Shown: piece by piece, positions 16,936-26,244 of the stretch
How positions within the stretch are numbered: position 1 is the first letter of the stretch
Layout of the letters: every line of letters begins with the position of its first letter
Assembly: GCF_001816145.1 (NCBI RefSeq)
Contig: NZ_MDZB01000062.1
Location: forward strand, 26,656-90,655
DNA length: 64,000 nucleotides
Direction: 5' to 3'
Origin: Hymenobacter lapidarius
Lineage (GTDB): Bacteria > Bacteroidota > Bacteroidia > Cytophagales > Hymenobacteraceae
The notes under the pieces: generated by a model
What the model was told of the DNA's origin: nothing
What the model saw: only the letters and a program-made list of their open reading frames with translations
Database searches by the model: none
Program-made: the position numbers and the translations under genes

Positions 16936-17727
16936 CTACTCCGGCAGCAACCGCTTGAGCAGGCGTAGCTTGTGTGAGTACCGCTGCCGGTCGCGGTTGT
17001 AGATGCCATTATGGTCGAGCGGGTCGAGGCGCACTTCGCCGTGGGCGTGCAGGATTTGGCCTTCGCCCATTACCATGCCCACGTGCACGATGCGGCCTTC
17101 GGCGTTGTCGAAGAAGGCGAGGTCGCCGGGCTGGGCCTGGGCCACGAAATGCACGGGGCGGCCGTGGTCAATCTGCTGGCGGGCGTCGCGCGGGAGCTGG
17201 ATGCCCACCAGCCCGTAGAGCTGCTGGCAGAGGCCGGAGCAGTCGAGGCCAAAGATGCTTTTGCCGCCCCACACGTAAGGCGCTTTCAGGTACATGAGGG
17301 CCGTTTTGCGCAACAGCGCCGCCTGGCGGGTGAAGTCGGGTGCGGCGGCGGGGTTGGTGGCCGTGCCGTTGAAAAAGTAGCTGCGCTCGCCCACGCGCAC
17401 GTTCATGCCGTCGAAAAACGGCAGGCGGCAGCCCAGCGTGAGGGGAATTTTGGTGGTGGCGTCGCTCACGGCCTGCACCACGTCGAGGGCGCGGGGGTGG
17501 TCCTGGGCGCACCAAGCGGCGTAGTATTCAGTCGAGACGGGCGTGTGCTGCTTTGCATCAATCCACCCCACGTAGTCGTCGGCGGCCAGCTGCACCTGGA
17601 GCCAGCTCTCCTGGGTCACCAGAATCTGGTAGCACTCGCCAAACAGGAGTTGGGTAACGAGTTCAGCCCGGTCGTTGGGCTCGGCGCGGACGGGGACAGC
17701 GCTCAGGGCGCAGATACCGGGATTCAA
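16936..17727 (-). CDS. SH3-domain NlpC/P60 (C40) peptidase
   Basis: 263-residue cell-wall hydrolase-like protein. An SH3-like domain (PGICALSAVPVRAEPNDRAE, then VGWIDAKQH) is followed by an NlpC/P60 domain: VWGGKSIFGLDCSGL (catalytic Cys about 160), QPGDLAFF, IVHVGMVMGEGQILHAHG with the catalytic His. Such enzymes cut D-Glu/meso-DAP bonds in peptidoglycan peptides. No clear signal peptide. The TTG at 17727 is chosen because codons further upstream run through intergenic repeat sequence; the open frame extends to 17793. Confidence 0.85.
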   Translation of the reverse strand: MNPGICALSAVPVRAEPNDRAELVTQLLFGECYQILVTQESWLQVQLAADDYVGWIDAKQHTPVSTEYYAAWCAQDHPRALDVVQAVSDATTKIPLTLGCRLPFFDGMNVRVGERSYFFNGTATNPAAAPDFTRQAALLRKTALMYLKAPYVWGGKSIFGLDCSGLCQQLYGLVGIQLPRDARQQIDHGRPVHFVAQAQPGDLAFFDNAEGRIVHVGMVMGEGQILHAHGEVRLDPLDHNGIYNRDRQRYSHKLRLLKRLLPE

Positions 17728-17762
17728 TGGGTGAATAGGTAAATGAGTGAATGAGTGTGTGC

Positions 17763-17803
17763 AAAGAACGTCATGCTGCGCTGCGCGCTGCATGACGTTC
17801 TTT
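17763..17803. repeat. short GTCATGC palindrome upstream of the C40 gene
   Basis: Arms AAAGAACGTCATGC (17763-17776) and GCATGACGTTCTTT (17790-17803) around TGCGCTGCGCGCT. The GTCATGCTG core is shared with the longer elements at 32587-32697 and 55358-55464. It sits 11 nt from the smpB stop and may also end smpB transcription. Confidence 0.6.
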
Positions 17804-17813
17804 ATTTGCCATT

Positions 17814-18272
17814 TTACATCCGTTCCATGTCGCGCTTCTGGGCTTTCTCTTTGAGGTCGTTGCGTTTGTCGAACAGCTTTTTGCCCTGGGCGAGGGCAAT
17901 TTCGATTTTGGCGAAGCCGCGGTCCGTCACGAACAAGCGCAGCGGGATGATGGTGAGGCCCTGGTCCACGCTTTTGCCGGCCAGCTGCTTGAGCTCGCGC
18001 TTGTTGAGCAGGAGCTTGCGCTCGCGCATGGCGTCGTGGTTATTGTAAGTACCCAAGGAATAGGGAGCGATGCGGATGGAGTGAATCCAGAGGCTGCCGT
18101 CGGTGTGGAACAGGCAGTAGCCGTCGGTCAGGTTCACGTTGCCTTCGCGGATGCTTTTGATTTCGGTGCCTTGCAACATCACGCCCGCGTCGTACTTGGC
18201 CAGAAAGGTGTATTCGTGGCTGGCGCGGCGGTTTTTGATGTTGATGATGATAGGTTTATCGTCTTTGGCCAT
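17814..18272 (-). CDS. smpB: SsrA-binding protein SmpB
   Basis: SmpB delivers tmRNA to stalled ribosomes for trans-translation. The 152-residue protein has the family landmarks IKNRRASHEYTFLAKYDAGV, LQGTEIKSIREGNVNL, KLLLNKREL and LRLFVTDRGFAKIEIALAQGKK, ending with the basic tail that folds in the mRNA channel. The ATG at 18272 starts MAKDDKPIII; the open frame further upstream runs through repeat sequence. tmRNA itself is not in the window. Confidence 0.96.
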   Translation of the reverse strand: MAKDDKPIIINIKNRRASHEYTFLAKYDAGVMLQGTEIKSIREGNVNLTDGYCLFHTDGSLWIHSIRIAPYSLGTYNNHDAMRERKLLLNKRELKQLAGKSVDQGLTIIPLRLFVTDRGFAKIEIALAQGKKLFDKRNDLKEKAQKRDMERM

Positions 18273-18306
18273 GCTTGATTTGTTGTCAGTTGCTCGTTGT
18301 CCGTTA

Positions 18307-18747
18307 TCAGGCCAGCGGCGCGGGGGGGTGAGGTGGGGCGGCTTCGGCTTGCAGCGCGGCGAAACGGGCCGCCAGGCGGGCCCGCGACACGATGCGCTGG
18401 CCGGTGTGGCCGGTGGCCACAAGGCGCGGTCCCACCCGGGCTTCTACGGCACAGCGCAAATTTGCGCCATCGAGGGCGTCAAAGGTAGCCGTCAGGACGA
18501 GGGTTTCGCCGGCAAAGGCGGGCGCGTGGTGCCGAATGGTCAGCTCCGTGCCGATGCCCTCTTCGTCGGCCGCTTTCATTTCCAACACAAAGAGCCGGGC
18601 GGCCCATTCCATTTCGCGGCCCAAGGCAAAGGTGCTGAGTACGGAATGGACAAGCCCGCCGGCGCCGGGCCCAAATCCGGCAAAGTCCTCGGGCTGCACA
18701 GCGTAGTGGTGCGTTTTGGTGGCGCCGGGCAGGAAGGGGTTGGTCAT
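18307..18747 (-). CDS. hotdog-fold thioesterase (FlK-like)
   Basis: About 146 residues from the ATG at 18747 (MTNPFLPGATKTHHYAV); an ATG at 18759 would add four residues. The layout THHYAVQPEDF, VLSTFALGREMEWAA, EEGIGTELTIRHHAPAFAGE, LVLTATFDALDGANLRCAVE is that of FlK-type hotdog thioesterases, which hydrolyse small acyl-CoAs. No catalytic assignment can be made with certainty. The gene ends 35 nt upstream of smpB on the same strand and starts just inside an inverted repeat. Confidence 0.65.
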   Translation of the reverse strand: MTNPFLPGATKTHHYAVQPEDFAGFGPGAGGLVHSVLSTFALGREMEWAARLFVLEMKAADEEGIGTELTIRHHAPAFAGETLVLTATFDALDGANLRCAVEARVGPRLVATGHTGQRIVSRARLAARFAALQAEAAPPHPPAPLA

Positions 18748-18760
18748 TTTTTTGAGCATC

Positions 18761-18833
18761 AAGCTGTCAGCTTCAAGCCTCAAGCTTTTGTTCGATAATT
18801 CTATAACCAGCAAAGGCTTGAGGCTAACAGCCT
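18761..18833. repeat. imperfect inverted repeat upstream of the thioesterase gene
   Basis: Left arm AAGCTGTCAGCTTCAAGCC (18761-18779) and right arm GGCTTGAGGCTAACAGCC (18815-18832) pair with about three mismatches around an AT-rich centre. It fills the gap between the thioesterase start and tsaD. Confidence 0.45.
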
Positions 18834-18851
18834 GGGGTTTAATGATTGCGG

Positions 18852-19865
18852 CTACTGCAGCTTGAGGCGCGGGTCGGGGCTGGTGAGCTGGGTGGCAAAA
18901 TCGCCGGCTTCGTACTGAAAATGCGCGGTCATGGCCACCATCGCGGCGTTATCGGTGCAAAAGGCGAAGTCTGGGATGAACACTTCCCAGCCCTGGGCCA
19001 CAGCTTCGGCTTGCAGGGCGGTGCGCAGGCCGGAGTTGGCGGCCACGCCGCCGGCCAGGGCCACTTGCGTCAGGCCCGTGTCGGCGGCGGCGCGGCGGAG
19101 CTGGCGCAGCAGCGTGGCCACAATGGTGTGCTGAATGCTGGCGCAGAGGTCGGCCAGGTTTTCGGCCACGAAATTGGGGTTGGCGGCGGTTTCTTTTTTC
19201 AGGAAATACAGCACCGCTGTTTTGAGCCCGCTGAAGGAGAAGTCGTAACCCGGCATGGCGCCCACGGGGAAGGCAAACCGCGTGGGGTTGCCGGCGCGGG
19301 CCAGCTTGTCGAGGTGCGGGCCGCCGGGGTACGGCAGGCCCAGCAGCTTGGCGGTTTTGTCGAACGCCTCGCCGGCGGCGTCGTCAATAGTTTGGCCCAG
19401 AATTTCCATTTCCAGCGCCGACTTCACCACCACCAGCTGGGTGTGGCCACCGCTCACCGTGAGGCACAGAAAAGGAAAGTTGGGCTTGGGGTCGCGCAGA
19501 AAGTGCGCCAGGATGTGGGCGCGCATGTGGTTCACGGCCAGCAGCGGCTTGCCGAGCGCCAGGGCTAGGGTCTTGGCAAACATCCCTCCTACTAATAAGG
19601 AGCCGAGCAGGCCGGGGCCCTGGGTCACGGCCACGGCGTCGAGGTCGGCGGTGGTGATGCCAGCTTCCCGCAGCGCGGCCGTAACCACGGGCAGCAGGTG
19701 CTGCTGGTGGGCGCGGGAGGCCAGCTCGGGCACCACGCCGCCGTATTGCTCGTGTACTTTTTGGGTGGCCACCACGTTGCTCAGCAGCTGGCCCCCGGCC
19801 AGCACGGCCGCACCGGTGTCGTCGCAGGAAGATTCGATGGCCAGAATGATGGGGTGAGCGGGCAT
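18852..19865 (-). CDS. tsaD: tRNA N6-adenosine threonylcarbamoyltransferase TsaD
   Basis: TsaD transfers threonylcarbamoyl to A37 of ANN-decoding tRNAs together with TsaB and TsaE. The 337-residue protein starts at the ATG at 19865 (MPAHPIILAIESSCDDTGAA), has the metal-binding HMRAH near residues 111-115, the nucleotide loop VSGGHTQLV and the C-terminal LAGGVAANSGLR. The open frame further upstream is intergenic. A TACCTTTG box lies at 19935-19928 (minus), without a clear -33. Confidence 0.96.
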   Translation of the reverse strand: MPAHPIILAIESSCDDTGAAVLAGGQLLSNVVATQKVHEQYGGVVPELASRAHQQHLLPVVTAALREAGITTADLDAVAVTQGPGLLGSLLVGGMFAKTLALALGKPLLAVNHMRAHILAHFLRDPKPNFPFLCLTVSGGHTQLVVVKSALEMEILGQTIDDAAGEAFDKTAKLLGLPYPGGPHLDKLARAGNPTRFAFPVGAMPGYDFSFSGLKTAVLYFLKKETAANPNFVAENLADLCASIQHTIVATLLRQLRRAAADTGLTQVALAGGVAANSGLRTALQAEAVAQGWEVFIPDFAFCTDNAAMVAMTAHFQYEAGDFATQLTSPDPRLKLQ

Positions 19866-20100
19866 TGGGCGTGGTGCTTTATTAGGGAAAGCCAAAAAGG
19901 ACTTCGGCGGGCCGCTTTTCGGTGATGCAAAGGTAAACCCGGAGCCCCGGAGCTGGTCGAAGGGGTTGAACCCGCGCCACCCGGCGGCCGTTGCCTTGGC
20001 TTGATAATTGGGCATGGGGCAATGCGCTTGCCGCAAACGGCTAAAAAACCGCAACTTTGCGGATTACCTTGCGTTTTCCGCCTAATTCTCCCCTGCCCCG

Positions 20101-23100
20101 GTGCGTCGTTTCTTCTCCATTCTGCTAAAATTGTTGCTGGGCCTCGGGCTGGTGGTGGTGTTGGCGGTAGTGGGAGCGCTGCTGGCCCTGCGGGTGCCCA
20201 GCGTGCAAACCAAGCTGGCCCGGCAGGCGGCCGAAGTGCTGACGCGCAAGCTGGGCCAGCCCGTCACGATTGGGCGGGTGGACATCCGGCCCTTTTCCAG
20301 CGTGCTGCTGGAAGGCGTGCGCGTGCTGGACCGCCGCGGCGGCGAGCTGTTCAGCATTGGCCGGGCCGACGCGGATATTTCGCTGTTTTCGGTGTTTGAC
20401 CCGCGGCACCTGCACATTGCCAAGCTCACGCTGAACGAGCCGCGGTTTGTGCTGAAAAACCTGCCCGGCCAGCCCGACACCACCACGTTCAACCAGTTTA
20501 CGGCGGCGGTGAAGCGGCTGATGGGGCCTTCGGACACGACCAAATCGGCGCCTTTCGATTTCAAGATTGCCGCCGTGGCCCTGCGCAACGGGCATTTTGC
20601 CATTGAGAAAGCCGACCGGCCCCGCGCCAAAACCTACGGCCAAAGCATCGACTACGCCCACATGGTGGTGGACAGCATCTACGCCGATATTTCTAACATC
20701 CGGTTGGGCGACACGCTGGCCCTGCGCATCCAGAATCTGCACGCAGTGGAAACGCCCTCGCAAACGCAGCTGCGGGAAATAACGGCTGACATGACGTACG
20801 GACCGCATTTCTGGGAGTTCAAGGACCTGAGTTTGCGCGTGGGCCGCAGCCAAATCAAAGACTACCTGCGCTTTGAGTTCCGCGTGTTCAGCAATTTCAC
20901 GGACTACAACGACTCGATGAAGACCATTACGCGCCTGCGCGGCTCCCGGGTTTTCACCGACGACATTGCCAAGTTTGCTCCGCAGCTGGCCACGCTACAC
21001 GAGTCGGTAGTGATTTCGGGCGATGCCGCGGGCTACGTGCGCGACTTCAAAGTCAACAACCTGGACCTACGCTACGGCAAGGGCACCCACATTGTGGCCA
21101 AGCGCGCCCACGCCGACAACCTGCCCAACTACAAAGAAAGCTTTATTGACCTGCGCCTGCTGCCCTCGGTGGTGCTGGCCAGCGACCTGAAAAAGTGGCT
21201 GCCGGCCTCGGCGAATAAGGTTGTGCAGCGCCTGGGACGGGTGAAGCTGGAGGGCCAGGTACTGGGCTTCTACAACGACTTTGTGGCTAATGCCTCCTTC
21301 GATACTGCCCTGGGCTCGGTGGTGACGGACGTGAACCTCAAGACCAAAACCGACCTGTTGCACGCGGTGTACGAGGGCACGGTGCGCACCAAAGCCTTTC
21401 AGCTGGGCAAGTTTCTGGGGGACGAAAGCGTGGTGCGCGACATCACCATGAACGGCCGCGTGGCGGGCGTGGGCTTCGTGCCGCCGTATGCCCGGGGGGC
21501 GGCCACGGTGCTCGTGCCCAGCGTGTGGCTGAAGGGCTACCGCTACCGCAACGTGGCGTTTAACGGCGAGTTCTACAAGCAGGTGTTTGAAGGTCGGCTG
21601 AGCGTAAACGACCCGGCCGTGCAGCTGGTGGCCAATGGCCGCGTGGACCTGGACCGGGCGCACCAAGACATCAACATCAAGACCCGAATAGCGCGGGCCG
21701 ACCTGCGCACGCTGGGCCTGCTGGAGCAGCGGCTTATTGTGGCCACCACTGCCGAGGTGCAGTTTAAGGGCGTGCAGCTCGATTCGCTCATCGGCCACGC
21801 CTACCTGCGCAACTCCACCTTCACGCTCGACGGCCGCAAGCTGCGGCTCGACACGCTGGACGTGGTGAGCACCCGCAACAACCGCAACCAGCGCCTGGTG
21901 ACGGTGCGTTCCGAAGCCGTGGATGCCCGCGTGGCCGGCGCCTTCAACACCTCGGACGTGGTGCGCGACGTGCAGACGCTGCTCACCGAGTACCGCCTCA
22001 ACTTCGAAAGCAACGACGCCGCCACGGCCAACTACTACCTCCGCAAGCGTCAGCGCGCCCTGCCGGTGTACCAGATAGAGTTTGCGGTGAACCTGAAACG
22101 GCCCAACCCGGCGCTGGCGCTGTTTGTGCCGGAGCTGCGCGTGGCCAATGGCAGCCGCTTCGATGGCTCGTTCCGCAACGGCGAAACCTCGATTTTCCAG
22201 ATGGGAGGGCACCTCGACAGCCTGACCTACGGCCCGGTGCAAACGGTGAACACTGATTTTGACTTTCTGACTTCGAAGCTGCCCTACAAGCCCGACATTC
22301 TGGCCCAGGCCAGCGTCACGAGCGAACGCCAGGTGCTGCCCACGCTGGGCCGCACCGAAAAGTTCTTCGTGGAAGGCGTATGGGACCAGAAGCGCATCAA
22401 CTTTTCGACGTCCATGGCCCAGACGGGCACCACCAACAAGGCCACCATCAACGGGTCGCTGGCCTTTTTGCCGCGGGCCGTGGAAGTGGTGTTCCGCCAG
22501 TCGGGCCTGCACTTGCTGGACAAAGACTGGACCATTGCCGCCGATAACTCCATCCGAATTTCCGACTACGGCCGCGAGTTTGACATTCAGAACCTGACCT
22601 TCAGCAACGGGGTGCAGTTTGTGGGGGCCCAAGGCTTTATTTCGCCCAATGCCAGCAAGCCGCCGTTGCAGCTGCTGGTGAAGGACTTTGAGCTGGCCAC
22701 GCTCAACACCCTCACCGGCCAGCGCCTCAGCGGCCGCGTGAATGCCCAGGGCACGGTGACCGGCGTGTACGGCCCGCTGGCCATCAACAGCACGCTGGGC
22801 GTAGATTCGCTGACCTACGACGGTACGCTCATTGGGCAGGTGGCCGGCAGCGGCAACTGGGACAACGCCGCCGGCAAGCTGCGCGTGAACATGGACGTGG
22901 CCCGCGCCGGCCAATCGGTGCTCACGGTGCTCGGCGACATCGCCCCGAACGACCCCACCAACCAGCTCAACCTCACGGGCACGCTCAACGATGCCCCCAT
23001 TGTGCTGGCCCAGCCTTTTCTGGGTTCGCTGTTTAAGAACCTGGGCGGCACGGGCAAGGGCGAGCTGCGCCTCACGGGCAAGTTTGCCGCGCCCAACCTG

Positions 23101-24701
23101 CTGGGGCACGTTGATGTGAGCAACGGCCGACTCACCTTCGGGTATCTGGGCACGACGTACACATTTTCGGACCGCATTAGCTTCACCAACACGTCGATAG
23201 AGTTCCGCGACATTCAGCTGCGCGACGTGCTGGGCAACACCGGCACCGTGGACGGCATCGTGCGGCACCGCGGCTTCAAGGACATGAGCCTGGACATTGC
23301 GGCCAGCTTCCGGAAGATGCAGGTGCTCAACACCACACGTAAGAACAACGAGCTGTACTTCGGCACGGCCTACGCCACGGGCACGGCCCGCGTTTCGGGC
23401 CCCACCAACGACCTGGATATTACGGTGCGGGCCACCAGTGAGTCGGGCACGCGCATTTCCCTGCCGCTCGACAACGCGGCACGGGCCCAGAAAGCGGGCT
23501 ACATCAAGTTTGTGAACAACAACCCGCTGGGGGACACGGTCATCACCAAAAAGGCCAACACGGTGGCCGTGCAGGATAAAGTCGACCTGTCGGGCCTGCG
23601 GCTCAACATGAACCTGACCATCACGCCGGACGCCTACCTGGAAATATTGCTCGACGAGAGCACCGGCGACGTTATTCGGGGGGCCGGCGCCGGGCAGCTG
23701 CGCATGGCCATCGACACGCGGGGCGAGTTCAACATGTTCGGGCAGGTGGAGATTGTGCGCGGGGCTTACAATTTCACGCTGCAGGGACTGATTAACAAGG
23801 AGTTTGTGGTCCGGCCAGGCGGCGTTATTTCCTGGAACGGCGACCCGTTGGCCGGCGAGATGAACGTGACGGCTACCTACACCCAGCGCACGTCGCTGCG
23901 CCGGTGCTGGGCGCGGGCCTGGCGAGTAGCGCGGCGGTGGTGCCCGTGACGGCGGTGATGAACCTGACCGGTCCCCTGCTGCTGCCGGCCATTCGGCTGG
24001 GGCTGGAGTTCAACGACGCACCGGGCACCCTGCAGGCTCTGCTCGCCAACTTCATTTCCTCGATTCGCAACGACGAGCAGGAGCTGAACCGCCAGGTGTT
24101 CAGCCTGCTGGTGTTCAAGCAGCTCTCGCCACTGGGGTCTTTCGGCAACACCATTTCCATTCAGGGCCAGAACAACACGGTGCAGAACAGCCTGGGCCAG
24201 ATTCTGAGCACGCAGCTGGGCCTGCTCACGTCGCAGATTGACCAGAACCTGGAAATTGACTTCAACATTAATGGCTTGACCGCCGAGCAGCTCCAGGCCC
24301 TGCAGGTGCGGCTGAGCTACTCCTTCCTGAACGGCCGCTTGCGCGTGACCCGCGAGGGCGGTTTTACGAGCAACCCCAACATCGTCAATTCCGGCTCCGC
24401 GACACCCGGCACCGGCAACACGGCCGGCCAAGCCTCCCTGCTCGGCGACCTGAGCCTGGAATACTACCTGCGCCCCGATGGCAAGTTCCGCACCAAGCTG
24501 CGCTACGAAACCACGCCGCGCGACCTGGAAACCGTGAACCAGCCGCGCGCGGGCCTCTCGCTGCTGCACACCGAGCAGTTTGATTCCTTCGGCGAGCTAT
24601 TTACCCGCAAAAACCCCAAGAGAAAGGAGCGCAACACCCAAAAGGCCCGCGAAGGCCGGGAAGTGCTGACCGTGGACGAGGACCCGCGGACGAATCTGTA
24701 A
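20101..24701 (+). CDS. tamB: translocation and assembly module protein TamB (DUF490), frameshifted
   Basis: Very large AsmA/TamB-type envelope protein, about 1530 residues if the frame is repaired. It has an N-terminal TM (LLKLLLGLGLVVVLAVVGAL), then repeated beta-strand units typical of TamB bridge proteins that link inner and outer membranes, and the C-terminal TamB domain (VEIVRGAYNFTLQGLINKEF, FLNGRLRVTREGGF, LSLEYYLRPDGKFRTKLRYE). The first frame runs past TYTQRTSL and stops at 23949; the rest (APVLGAGLASSAAVVPVTAV) continues in another frame to 24701. One extra G after CTG at 23896-23898 would join them. Start is GTG at 20101. Confidence 0.9.
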
Positions 24702-24704
24702 GTG

Positions 24705-24797
24705 GTGAGATAGTGAGGTGGTGAGTTTGATGTTCAAACTGCGCCATATGCGCAATCGAAACATCAAACTCACCACCTCACCACCTCACTATTTCAC
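24705..24797. repeat. long inverted repeat (GTGAGGTGGTGAG type)
   Basis: Left arm from 24705 (GTGAGATAGTGAGGTGGTGA, then GTTTGATGTT to 24734) pairs with the right arm 24759-24797, which carries one extra CTCACCAC unit. A small palindrome TGCGCCATATGCGCA lies in the loop. It fills the space between tamB and ftsX. Confidence 0.65.
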
Positions 24798-24804
24798 CGT
24801 TCTG

Positions 24805-24812
24805 TACCTTTG
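24805..24812 (+). promoter_or_regulatory. TACCTTTG box before ftsX
   Basis: Exact TAnnTTTG match ending 6 nt before the ftsX ATG at 24819, implying a transcript that is leaderless or almost so. No TTG at the expected upstream spacing. Confidence 0.4.
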
Positions 24813-24818
24813 CCCGAT

Positions 24819-25718
24819 ATGGCTACCCCCACCACCCCTGGTTCCCGCAAGAAAAAGCTCGGCTCTTACCCCACGTTGCTGGTGGTGTTCAGCATCACGC
24901 TGTCGCTGGTAGTGATTGGGCTGTTTGGCTTGCTCCTGATTCATGCCCAGAAGCTGTCGGAGGTGGTGCGCGAGAACCTGGAGGTACAGGTGTACCTTGA
25001 CCGGGAACTGCCCGAGACCGAATTGCTGCGCCTGCAGCAGGACCTGGGCCAGCAGCCTTTCGTGGCCGAACGCAACGACAAGCCCCAAATTCGGTTCGTG
25101 AGCAAGGAGGAAGGCGCCCGCCAGCTGCTGCAAAGCACCGGCGAAGACTTCCGCCAGTTCCTGGGCGACAACCCCCTGCGCGACGCCTACGTGCTCAAAA
25201 TCAAGCCCGAATACACCGACACCCTGCACCTGCGCCAGCTGGAGCAACGCATTGGCAGCCAGCGCGGCGTGTTTGAGGTGCAGTACCCGCAAGACCTGTT
25301 CACGAGCATCAACAACAACCTGACGCGGGTGAGCCTGGTGCTGCTCGGCTTTGCGGCGGTGCTGGTGTTGGTGGTAGTCATTCTGATAAACAACACCATC
25401 AAGCTGGCGCTGTTCTCGCAGCGTTTTCTTATTCGGTCCATGCAACTGGTGGGCGCTACGCGGCTCTTTATTCAACAGCCGTTTTTGCGGCGGGCCACCT
25501 GGCAGGGGCTGGCTAGCGGCTTGCTGGCGGCCCTGCTGCTGGTGGCGCTGCTGCAGTACGCTTACCTCGAAGTGGAACCGCTGCGGCTCCTGCGCGACGA
25601 TTTCCGCCTGGCCCTGCTCCTGCTTGGGGTGGTGGGCCTGGGCGTGGTCATCGGCTTTTTCAGCTCGGCCCGCGCCGTGCATAAGTACCTTAAAATGTCG
25701 CTCGACGACCTTTACTAA
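24819..25718 (+). CDS. ftsX: cell division permease-like protein FtsX
   Basis: FtsX is the membrane partner of FtsE and couples division to activation of septal peptidoglycan hydrolases. The 299-residue protein has the FtsX plan: TM1 at about 17-43 (LLVVFSITLSLVVIGLFGLL), a periplasmic domain (ENLEVQVYLDRELPETELLR), then three TM helices, the first with LVLLGFAAVLVLVVVILINN and the last before SSARAVHKYLKMSLDDLY. ATG at 24819 (MATPTTPGSRKKKLG). ftsE is not adjacent. It begins a block ftsX-DUF3098-uppP-truB-ribF common in Bacteroidota. Confidence 0.93.
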   Translation: MATPTTPGSRKKKLGSYPTLLVVFSITLSLVVIGLFGLLLIHAQKLSEVVRENLEVQVYLDRELPETELLRLQQDLGQQPFVAERNDKPQIRFVSKEEGARQLLQSTGEDFRQFLGDNPLRDAYVLKIKPEYTDTLHLRQLEQRIGSQRGVFEVQYPQDLFTSINNNLTRVSLVLLGFAAVLVLVVVILINNTIKLALFSQRFLIRSMQLVGATRLFIQQPFLRRATWQGLASGLLAALLLVALLQYAYLEVEPLRLLRDDFRLALLLLGVVGLGVVIGFFSSARAVHKYLKMSLDDLY

Positions 25719-25728
25719 ACTTAGTTGA

Positions 25729-25853
25729 GAGTTAAGAGTGAGCGGTTATAAGTGAGCAGAAACTAGTTGAACGGCATTGTTCACTGATAACTACTCTCAC
25801 TGAACCGTTAACTCTTAACTCTTAATTGATAACTCTTAACTGATAACTCCCTT
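25729..25853. repeat. GTTAAGAGT/ACTCTTAAC repeat cluster
   Basis: GAGAGTTAAGAGTGAGCGGTT near 25729 is mirrored by AACCGTTAACTCTTAACTC near 25803, followed by further copies of AACTCTTAA and TGATAACTC. The gap between ftsX and the DUF3098 gene consists almost wholly of these units. Confidence 0.5.
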
Positions 25854-26168
25854 ATGACTCCTGCACCGCGCTTCGCTTTTGGCCCTCGCAACTACCGCCT
25901 GATGTGGATTGGCCTGGCCCTGCTGGCCGCCGGCTTCATCACGATGATGTTTGGCGACAAGGAAAACTACGGCGAAGACTTCGTGGGCATCACGCTGGGG
26001 CCGCTGCTGCTGGTGGCGGGTTTCTGCGTGGAGTTTGCCGCCATTATGGTGCGCGACAAGAGCTTGGTTGTGGCTCCGGCCGCGCCGGTGGCTCCCCTGA
26101 GCGCTCCGGTTGCGACCACCGCCCCCGTGGCGGCACCGGTGGCTGCCCCGGCCTACAAGCGCCTTTAA
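25854..26168 (+). CDS. DUF3098 domain-containing small membrane protein
   Basis: 104 residues with two TM helices (about 14-32, LMWIGLALLAAGFITMMF, and 45-65, GITLGPLLLVAGFCVEFAAI) separated by a short loop with a GDKENYGED motif, as in DUF3098 proteins. The Ala/Pro/Val-rich C-terminus (APAAPVAPLSAPVATTAPVA) is low complexity. Function unknown; its conserved place between ftsX and uppP hints at an envelope role. Confidence 0.85.
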   Translation: MTPAPRFAFGPRNYRLMWIGLALLAAGFITMMFGDKENYGEDFVGITLGPLLLVAGFCVEFAAIMVRDKSLVVAPAAPVAPLSAPVATTAPVAAPVAAPAYKRL

Positions 26169-26171
26169 CCA

Positions 26172-26240
26172 GTGGTTAGCAGTTGGTGATGCGTGGCAAA
26201 GCCCCTACCACTAACCGCTAATTACGAACCCCTTACCGTT
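26172..26240. repeat. GTGGTTAGC inverted repeat before uppP
   Basis: GTGGTTAGCAGTTGGT (from 26173) and ACCACTAACCGCTAA (from 26208) form an imperfect hairpin in the DUF3098-uppP gap. Confidence 0.4.
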
Positions 26241-26244
26241 ACGA

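Noticed and set aside
21067..23268. 733-codon minus-strand frame inside tamB
   Set aside because: Shadow of tamB; low-complexity His/Gly/Ala sequence.
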